Below, in pieces: positions 56,561 through 64,000 of a stretch of 64,000 nucleotides of DNA (the stretch's first letter is position 1; every line of letters starts with the position of its first letter). Under the pieces are notes generated by a model that saw only the letters and a list, made by a program, of their open reading frames with translations, made no database searches and was not told the origin of the DNA. The stretch is taken from NCBI GenBank assembly GCA_047967505.1, contig CM106541.1. The stretch is one strand, 5' to 3'. A program made the position numbers and the translations under genes. The stretch comes from Dipteris shenzhenensis (taxonomy: Eukaryota > Polypodiophyta > Polypodiopsida > Gleicheniales).

Positions 56561-57055
56561 TTACAAATGATCACGCTCATTCGTGGCTTGTGGCTTTGTT
56601 GGGGCGGTGCTTCCACTAGCTTCATGCGTGATTGAAGTACAAGCTTCACGTGCCAAGAAATCATTGTCTATATTTTGAGCTCGAGGGATATGCTGAATTT
56701 TTACCTCTTCAAATTGTTGGCAAAGTTCCAATGCTTGTTGATGTCGTGGAACCAAGCCTTCGCTCCACACCTTCCACCTTCCACTAACTTGTTCACACAC
56801 GAGTTGAGAATCTCCTTGCACCTCAAGTTGCTTGATGCGATGTTCTTGTGCCTTTTGTAGCCCAAAAATGAGTGTCGAGTACTCAGCTTGGTTGCAAGTA
56901 CTTGCTGGTGCAGACTTGCTATAACAATACACCTCACCCCCTGGTGAAGTGAGCTTCACACCCACAGTAGCAGCCTTGATCGAAGGTTTGTATGCGCTAT
57001 CAAATTGGAGGATCCAAGATGTCATCACACCAAGACTAAAATCTGGACATCCCAA
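56561..57055 (-). CDS. RNase H-like domain protein segment
   Basis: 164 codons. The RNase H (RVT_3-like) fold is indicated by ILQFDSAYKPSIKAATVGVK (first strand with the catalytic-position Asp), CNQAEYSTLIFGLQKA (the catalytic Glu of the NQAEY motif) and QLEVQGDSQLVCEQVSGRW (the GDSQLV motif with Asp). FEEVKIQHIPRAQNIDNDFL follows, where H.PR..N..D...A is typical and the last Asp is present. All four acidic positions therefore look retained. It resembles the extra RNase H of plant Gypsy (Tat-type) elements and plant RNase H-like proteins, but no RT lies beside it. Confidence 0.75.
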   Translation of the reverse strand: MGCPDFSLGVMTSWILQFDSAYKPSIKAATVGVKLTSPGGEVYCYSKSAPASTCNQAEYSTLIFGLQKAQEHRIKQLEVQGDSQLVCEQVSGRWKVWSEGLVPRHQQALELCQQFEEVKIQHIPRAQNIDNDFLAREACTSITHEASGSTAPTKPQATNERDHL

Positions 57056-57248
57056 GTTTCTCGGTAGTCCAAGATAGGTAGAAGGAGAGAATGGAGAGAA
57101 TTCAATACTTGAGCAAGACGTTCAGCACCAAATAAACTTGCAATCCTTTGTTGATAGTTTTTCTTTAGACAAAAAAGAATTACAACTTGAAGCTCAAAAT
57201 GAGGCACAAAAGATTGATTAGGTACAAAGGGATTCCTTGGTCGAAACA

Positions 57249-57659
57249 TTACCAACTATAACCGAGCCCTAGACACCTTTGTAGTGAGATCGAGAAGAAA
57301 TAATTCAAGACGAGCTTATCCACAGGAATTAATAAGCAGATGCACCAAATCTCCCCCCAAGCTTGGGGAGCATCCCACCCTTTGAAGAATGTCACCCTTT
57401 TAATTACCTCCGATGCAGCAAGTAGCTTGATCACCGCACAATGAGTAGAATTGAAATCAAAGTCCTCCCAGTGTATCACTAGTTCTTCACCTTGAATCAT
57501 CCAAGGTGTATCATCCCACCCATCGTCTCCTTGAACAATGCATTGTACAATCAATTGTTGAAGATCGACATGAAGATCAACAAAGAGATCTCGCCAATTG
57601 GTAGTTGTAATGAGCGGAGGACTGAGCACCAAATCCTTGAACTCGTCGAGAAGTGACAT
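57249..57659 (-). CDS. Unclassified conserved ORF, copy 2 (MSLLDEF family)
   Basis: 136 codons starting MSLLDEFKDLVLSPPLITTT. Conserved with the ORF at 2545-2919 through DLHVDLQQLIVQCI, GEELVIHWEDFD, VIKRVTFFKGWDAPQAWGEI and CLLIPVDKLVLNYFFSISLQ. It includes two blocks missing from the other copy (GDDGWDDTPWMIQ, and NSTHCAVIKLLAA after DF). Tryptophan- and acid-rich, with no transmembrane segment and no known motif. It lies immediately upstream of the RNase H segment on the same strand. Conservation of the frame between two diverged copies argues that it is or was coding. Confidence 0.55.
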   Translation of the reverse strand: MSLLDEFKDLVLSPPLITTTNWRDLFVDLHVDLQQLIVQCIVQGDDGWDDTPWMIQGEELVIHWEDFDFNSTHCAVIKLLAASEVIKRVTFFKGWDAPQAWGEIWCICLLIPVDKLVLNYFFSISLQRCLGLGYSW

Positions 57660-57864
57660 AAATATCCACCCTCCTCATGTGGCATGCGTCCAAGGAGTAA
57701 ACTTGAAAAAGTTCAGAATCTATGATCTAGTATCAGATATGAATAGAGCACATGAAATGAAGTACTTTTGCTTTTTATAACGAGAGGAAACTTCCTATGG
57801 TTAGAGAGTTACAGTTCATGAGATTTTACCATATAAGCAATATCATTACACTTTCATCACTTCC

Positions 57865-57945
57865 TATTTGCTGGCCCATTGGTAAGTCTTTCTTTTGTGA
57901 ATAGGGAGGTCTTGAGTTCAATTCCCACTCCTTGATAAAAAGAGG
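57865..57945 (+). repeat. Possible tRNA-derived SINE remnant
   Basis: The segment ctggcccattggtaagtc resembles a pol III box A (TGGC..A.TGG), and about 40 bases later gagttcaattccc resembles box B (GGTTCGANTCC). That spacing suits a tRNA-derived SINE head. The body that should follow is a purine-rich low-complexity tract, and no target duplication was seen. Confidence 0.3.
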
Positions 57946-58014
57946 AGAGGAGAGGAGAGGAGAAGAGAAGAGAAAGAGAAGAAGAAGAAGAGGATAGGGG
58001 TGCGAGATCTTTTG

Positions 58015-58180
58015 CAGGAGCCCAAAAAGTCTGTCCGCGATGCACAGGTGCGCCAGAAGACACAAGAACCTAGGAAAACAGTCGCGATCTGTCCGCGACG
58101 CGTAGATGCACCAGAAGATACAGAAACTCAGAAAACAGTCGCGATTCGCAATCTGTTCGTGATGCACAGATGTGCTAGCT
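58015..58180. repeat. CpG-rich ~60 bp tandem repeats
   Basis: Three units share tctgt(c/t)cg(c/t)ga(t/c)gc(a/g)(c/t)agatg.(a/g)cc...agaaga.ac...aaaacagtcgcgat, starting at about 58030, 58088 and 58155. Related gatgcacaggaaccc phrases continue to 58350. CpG content is much higher than in the flanking DNA. Confidence 0.7.
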
Positions 58181-59544
58181 GCAACCAAGGGGCGTGCGGG
58201 TGTTGCAGATACGCAGGAGCGGTTTTATAGGTACGGTCGAGCAGAAGATGCATGGCGACGCACAGAAGATGCACAGGAACCCAAAAGATGCACAAGAATC
58301 GCAGGCTGAAGGCCCAAGAACCCAGAAGATGTGCAGGAACCGCAAGCTAAAGGCATAGAAACTGAGAAGTTCTACTGTCACAGAGACGGAGAACTACGAG
58401 CAGAAGATACACAGATTGGAGGTGTAGAAGCAAAGAACCGTACACGGAAGGTGCTGCAAAACTACACCCAACCATAGGAGTAACGAATTTTACACTACTA
58501 GCCATGGAGATTTCGATCCCAACAACCACACCAATTCTATTAACTTAAAAAGAATTCGAGGCATGATGCTAGACACGAGGCATGGCGACGCTCGAGGACC
58601 ATAGAGGAAAAGGGAACATGAGGGAAGAAGCATTAACATAGGTGGGAAAAAAGGATTAAGAGGGGTGGGAATGAAGAGAGGGACTATGCCACAAGGGGGA
58701 AGGGAGAGGGGGAAGAGGAGCATGTACATGATGGGAGGTGGAATGTAGAGATGAAGACATCAAGGGAGGAGGATCATGCTTTATTTGAAAGGAAAGATGG
58801 GGGGAAGAAATCAAAGTACTAGCTAGGTGGCTTTACAAGAATGAGCGTGTTCCATCAAGGAATAGCTCCCTCCTTTTATAGCCAAGAGAGGGGGTCTCTC
58901 CCAATAAATGCATCCTCCCACATGCATGGTGTGTGTGGAAGAGTCTCCCATGTGGGCTAGGCGGTTACGCACTCTCAATTGTGTGTGACAACCCTTTGCC
59001 TCATTTTTCCACATACATCAACCCCCATATCCCAAGTCTAAGATACTCCCTTGGTCTTTTTCCAATTTTATAATACGTTCAAACATTTAGGAGGACAAGT
59101 GGAGGATTGGCACAAGGAATCTTGCCACCTCATCCTACTTTCCCATTATTTAACTTGCATTCTTGGACTTTTTACACCCCCCCCCCACATGGGCCTATCC
59201 TACATCGAGGGAATAATCCAATATAATATCCATCTCCATCTATTTTATATTACTTCTCCCATGGTCCTTGGGCCATATCTCACTAAATGCAGGCATGGGA
59301 CTGCCTAGGTGGAGGGGTGGTATATGGAGGACCCATGTCACCTTATCATTTTATATTATTACTACCATGGATTATGTACAACACACCTTATGGGTTCTCT
59401 TACGTGGAAGGGTGGCACATGGTCATGCCTTGCCACCTCAACCCTGGGCCTTATGCACACCATATTTTATTATACTATTGCCACACATACAAGCACACAC
59501 ACATATTTATGCCTTTTACTTTGATCAAATTTATCCATAACACT

Positions 59545-62500
59545 ACCCAAAACCATGGCTTGCCAAGTAACATGGAATAAGATTTATCATCTCGTTCCAT
59601 CTGAAGAACAACAAAGATGACCATGAAAGCTAGACCAAAAACTCCAATCTACTAGTTTCTTAATATCCCAAGAGGTTGCACCCTCTATTGATCTGCCATT
59701 TTGACCTAAAAAGGGGCTGGCTCTAGCTCATTGAGACAAAACTTTTTGTAAAGATCCTCCGACAGGATGTTCACACCAGACCTGCCATCCAAAAGGACCT
59801 TTGGTATGATTTCTGATGTATATTCCACCTAAATTAGTGGAACTGTATAATCTACATCTTCAATTTGTGTTGCATTAACTTCAGGGTCAACTTCCCAAAC
59901 CTCCTCCTCATCCTCTTTTACCTTATCCATTAGGCTCACACCACTGTCCAACAAATTAGTCAGCAATTGCGTTTTGAATTTTGGTACTAGATTAAGAAGC
60001 TGGTCCAATGTAGTATTTATTTGGGCCTTCAGTAAACTCTGAAACAATTCCCCATGGTCCACTGCATCTCCAACTTTGGGTTTGTTGCATATGTCACTAA
60101 CCAGATAACACCCTCTGGAAGGAGTCTTCGCCTTCAGAACATCGATCTTTTTATTCACTACTAACTTAGCACGTGGAGGCATGATCTTTTCCTCCATCAT
60201 CTGTATTTTTGCATTAATATTTCTTTCTATAGGCTGAGATTATGAGGTATCTTTCACTCCCCGCTTAACTTTTTTTCCTGCATTCACCTTATTAAGAGAT
60301 TTAAGAACATCTTGACGAACTCTATTTTGCTCATTCTAATCAATTGGATGCTTACCTTTTGCTGCCACAGACATTTCTTTTCAACCGGTGCAGGACCCTT
60401 GGATCTTGTAATGGCAAGTGCTTCTGGATAACTTTGTTTCTCGCATCCCCCGTTCTTGCTTGTAACCCATACAATCATAGGACATTGCTTGGCGTTGACT
60501 CCAAATCATTCTCTCCATGCCCAATTGGTTGCTTCACATCCATGGGGGCCTCCTTCGAACAACTCTGCTCCAATTGAATAAGCATAGTAATGGCTTGGGC
60601 GGGTGATTGATGAGGTTGATTTTGTGTTTGTGATCGAGTTTGGTACTACACAATAGGGATACCCCTCTCATTGCAATGTTTGCACCATAGCTCACAACCT
60701 GGGCCTTGCCAATGTTCTGAGCATCTTTGTTTTGATTTGATTGTCGAGGCTGATTTCCCCAATTCTGATACGATTGTCTTCTTCCTTGGTTAGCAAGATC
60801 ATTCACCCCTACTTGATTGACTGTAGATGGTTGAGTTGCTTTCCCAATATTCTACATATGAGGAGGCAATTTCACCCTATAATTAAGATTACACCAACAA
60901 TTGGCACTCTCGTGATTTCTTTTACCACAGAACTCACATTTAGGCTTCTTAGATGAAGCAGGTTCTAACAGTACCATGCTTTTCAAATGCTATTTGATCT
61001 TTTTCTCTAAGTTCTTATCTCCTAAAGAAGATTTCACTTTTTTCTTTAACTTCGGGCTCTCTTCAGATTTCCCTTTCTTCGATTGCTTCTTTCTTTTGCG
61101 TTTGGTCTTCTTGTCTTCATTATCGGAATCATATCATCATCGGACTCAAAATCTGTATCTTCATTTTCACTATCTGTGTCAAAGTCCTCATCTGAATTTG
61201 TGTCCGAATCAAAATTCTTTGTATCTTTCCTTCTTTTGGTCATGCCAAATCTTCATTCAACTTGTTGTGTGGCTTCTACCATATTGTTAAAGTCATTAGC
61301 TCCTGCCAGGGTGTCCCTTCCAGCAACAACACTTCTCAATTGGGTATTTAGTCTCTTACAAATGTAATCTCCCATTGGTCTCTGAGGGGCGGCTAGCCCT
61401 TGGTTCAAATTGCGGAACTTTTGGGCGTTGTCTTCTACCAACAGATCCTTCTCTTTCAACTGCCAGAGCTTTTTGAGAATTGCCTATGGTGTTTTCTCTT
61501 GCCAAAACCATGCACAAAAAGCTTGCTTTAAAGCCTCATTATCTGCAAAATGTCCCATGCCATACTGAATGAACCAACTCATCGCCTTGCCCACCAAGGT
61601 GGCTACCAACTGTTCCTTCGTCACCGCATCATCAAGCTATCCTTCGAAACCACTTGGTCTCAAATTGCCCAATGTGGCTATTAGGGTATTATTTTGTTTT
61701 GCCACTAAATTTAGTAGAGCAGACTCTAAGGTTCTACATGTTGACTATAGGGATGATCGAAACAATCGCTGGTATTATCCTTGGATGGGGTTGGGGTGGA
61801 AAAGGATCATACAACCGCCTTTGGGCACATACATATAGTTGAAATGTTGCATGATAACCATAGGTTTCATGAATGAAAGCTTTTTAATGAGACCATGAAT
61901 TATGAAGGCCTCCGGGATTCTCTACATTGTGGTATTCAAAACTGCCACCTGAACTGGTAAAAGGTTCTTCCCCTGACGCTGTGTTGCTAGGAACCCAATC
62001 TTCATCCTCTAAACTTCTATAGTGTTTTCATTTGCATTTTGTTGGAATTTGGATGCTTCTCCGACCTCTACACGACCTTGTGCCAGCTCCCCAAGAATCT
62101 CTTCAGAGGCACTTGTTTGACCTCTAGCCTGAGCCTTGGTGAAGTATGGATGGCCAATTCATTGAGGAGATGTCTCAAGTTCTTATGCATCTAACATCCT
62201 CTACCAAGGCCTCCATGAACATGTTATAAGAATTCATTGCTCTGGAAATTTTCCATCTTCAGACATGGATGCAACTCAATCCAAAATTTAGCCTTCGACA
62301 ATTTCATGTATCCTCTGCTGAAAATTACAAATTATCTGTTGAAAATTTGCAATTGGTAACTAAATTCTTCTGTGTGCACTTTTGACATCCAACATTTGTT
62401 GGATGGACTTGAGCGCTTGAACATTGCCTCACAAGACTTGGATTTGTCGCTATAGACATTAAGCACTCTCCTTCGATTTTGACGGTGCCTCCCTATGCGT

Positions 62501-62600
62501 CACAGCCAGCATGTACATTGTCTTCGCAATGCTTGCACAGAGAAGCCATGCACGCTCTTCACAGATCTCTCATAATCCAAGTGCCCAATTTATTTGCAAG
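59545..62600 (-). pseudogene. Ty3/Gypsy gag and protease
   Basis: Minus-strand gag pieces: MSWFIQYGMGHFADNEALKQ (about 61560, matching the AW..F...F gag domain), then AQKFRNLNQGLAAPQRPMGD. An acidic stretch follows (TDSENEDTDFESDDDM), and the zinc knuckle CEFCGKRNHESANC lies at about 60930. Toward protease come INTTLDQLLNLVPKFKTQLL and IEDVDYTVPLI, then VLLDGRSGVNILSEDLYKKF (active-site DG.SGVN, with Arg for the usual Gly) and SYSMLLGKPWF. It breaks off at about 59545, where RT should start. Stops and frameshifts are numerous. Confidence 0.8.
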
Positions 62601-62608
62601 ATCGCCAA

Positions 62609-63022
62609 TGTAATATCCGGATAACTACCTATCAAAATAAACAGATTACCATTGAAAGCACAGTAAGAACTTCAAAAATCTAACATTTCAATTCCGAATT
62701 CAGAACAAGTAAAGATAAAAATGAGTAATACTAATTGATATCCATTTCATTACTACTGAAGACTTAGTACATCATATAGAAAATATGGTCAAAACTAGAC
62801 AAAATAGAGTTCCAAACTCGTGAACTTTTGAATTAACAACATAGAATAGAGAACGACCATCCTATCTATATGATAGTTCTAATTACTACCACACATGCTT
62901 CAAAAGCAGTTGCTTATAACTACCCTACTAAGGTTTTGCATATGCTTTCTATTACTTATGAAAATAGATATAGTCCACAAGTATCCAAGTGGCATTTTTC
63001 CCCACTTAGCAACCATAGTGGT
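62609..63022 (-). repeat. Gypsy LTR end (copy B)
   Basis: On the minus strand the segment ends ...GGATATTACA directly before ttggcgatcttgc, a likely primer binding site leading into the gag. From 62643 to 63022 it is highly similar to 37207-37615, the corresponding end of the LTR at 37199-38736, so the two elements are of one family. Similarity stops at about 63022, where this LTR is truncated or rearranged. Confidence 0.75.
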
Positions 63023-64000
63023 AGTAGTTCCAAGAAAGGGCCATAGTCCTCTTGTCTTTTCTCTTTCAATCATCTTCATTTGGATAGTGGGAATTTTTTT
63101 GAAAGATAGTTCTTAAAGTATTGGAAAAGAATGTGATGCTTGTGGATTGGTGATAATACCTCTTTAGAAGTCCACTTGATCAATCTCAAAGTACTGAGAA
63201 GGAGGGGTTGTCAATCCTTGACCAAACAATAGATTGAGTGAAGGGAAACCATAGAAAGAAACATTACTGGTGTGTTTGCCCATGTGTGTGTGATCTAGTT
63301 GCAAGGCAAGCGACAGGTTGAGTCTTAGAGGTCAGGTGTTGGCTAGGCAACTAGGAAAACAATAGAAGAACCCAATAAAGATGGATACAGTATAGATTGA
63401 AAAAAAAACATCTTTATGTGAATATGATAGTGCCACAAGTGAACTTTTGATTTGGGAAGGATATTTTCACAAAGTAAAATTTTGATTTAGGAAGGATATT
63501 TTCACAAAGTAAACTTTTCATTTGGGAAGGATTTTTGCGCTTCGTCCAAAAACAACAGAAATAGTCCAAAATTAATGAAATAGGTATTGTGTACAAGTTG
63601 TGGTGGTTCTAATTGTCTTCGCATGCTCTTGTTAAAGTCCATGTTTATTATCCTTTCAAAGGTCTTCATGCCTTGAGTTCTTCGGAGTGTATATTTCCAT
63701 CAAAGACTGCCTAGGTGACCTAAAGACCTTAGCTTTCCTTAGACGCATGGTGCATTCTTGTGGATTTTAAGAAATCGTATGCCCACTATTCCCCTCACAT
63801 TTAAATGCATGCGTGCATGAGATATCAAACAAAAGGCAAGTAGGTGATGTCCAATCATGCATAGTACCTATCGATGTGTTGCACACACATACATAAAGAT
63901 TAAAATCAACATTGTTAGCATTCCAATAAACATGGTACACATGTTTGCAATGTACATGTATGAGCAGTACCTTCAAACCACTTGCAATGGTTTAGGGCTC
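63023..64000. other. Gene-free end of window
   Basis: No gene is supported; the only structure seen is a short triplicate repeat at 63442-63546. Confidence 0.4.
63442..63546. repeat. 35 bp tandem repeat, three units
   Basis: The phrase (a)cttttgatttgggaaggat with atttt(c)acaaagtaaa recurs with period 35, its ttttga/ttttca marks at 63445, 63480 and 63515. Confidence 0.9.

Larger units (their letters stand above)
56283..57663 (-). mobile_element. Unclassified RNase H-containing element, copy 2 (fullest)
   Basis: On the minus strand the order is the MSLLDEF-type ORF (57659-57249), a linking frame (57255-57025), an RNase H domain (57055-56561) and a conserved tail (56512-56283) with TPLEEIAWRLQELEEAEGD and FVMAFLFALMNNLM. 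All lie in different frames, so either frameshifts or introns separate them. Parts recur at 2540-2860 (ORF only) and 36.6-37.2 kb (RNase H plus tail). No reverse transcriptase, integrase or LTR is recognised alongside. It could be an unusual retroelement segment, or a multigene family with an RNase H-like domain. Confidence 0.5.
57664..59544. other. Gene-free region
   Basis: No gene is supported. It contains a purine-rich run (57943-57996), a possible tRNA-derived repeat, CpG-rich tandem repeats near 58.0-58.4 kb and a C tract at about 59171. Numerous ORFs on both strands here match nothing known. Confidence 0.4.

Overview
This is a 64 kb piece of a large, repeat-rich plant nuclear genome. 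The evidence is the density of degraded Ty1/Copia and Ty3/Gypsy LTR retrotransposons with plant initiator-Met-type primer binding sites (TGGTATCAGAGCC), an L1-type LINE remnant, long (TC)n/(AC)n microsatellites, and one intron-containing plant signalling gene. The low gene density would suit a gymnosperm, a fern or another large-genome vascular plant; the window alone does not decide which.

One host gene is well supported. On the minus strand, six exons between 22985 and 19483 join in frame into a 160-codon histidine-containing phosphotransfer protein (AHP type, cytokinin phosphorelay). Its active-site histidine motif is intact and all introns are GT-AG. The only other candidate host gene is a 117-codon ORF at 9246-9599 with a signal-peptide-like start in a CpG-rich pocket; its family is not recognised.

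Layout. 1-6.6 kb: Gypsy and Copia fragments joined head to head, including an ORF that fuses Copia reverse transcriptase to Gypsy integrase, and an unclassified ORF. 6.6-9.2 kb: gene-free, with microsatellites. 9.2-10.4 kb: CpG-rich pocket. 11.8-13.0 kb: LINE remnant. 13.2-17.6 kb: short tandem repeats, a ~181 bp satellite-like array whose units carry an inverted repeat, and the start of a dead Copia-like element. 19.5-23.0 kb: the AHP gene, followed by GC-rich hairpins (23.5-24.3 kb). 24.3-30 kb: AT-rich and gene-free. 30-34.7 kb: old Copia gag and Gypsy integrase, the latter interrupted by a complete 2,610 bp gag-only LTR element (288 bp LTRs, AAAAT target duplication). 36.6-41 kb: another copy of the unclassified RNase H element, a 1.5 kb Gypsy LTR that contains an ORF, a Gypsy integrase end, and a second gag-only Copia element. 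42-46.6 kb: a minus-strand Copia lacking its 3' end. 46.6-49.1 kb: minus-strand Gypsy gag-protease-RT-RNase H. 49.1-53.9 kb: plus-strand Copia cut by the LTR of a further Copia (53.9-56.3 kb). 56.3-57.7 kb: the fullest copy of the unclassified element. 59.5-63 kb: Gypsy gag-protease with part of its LTR.

The most interesting material is (1) the two related gag-only LTR elements, which must borrow pol in trans; (2) an unclassified sequence family present three times, combining a conserved ORF beginning MSLLDEF, an RNase H domain and a conserved tail, with no reverse transcriptase seen beside it; (3) the satellite with a conserved hairpin in each unit; and (4) the reconstructed AHP gene.
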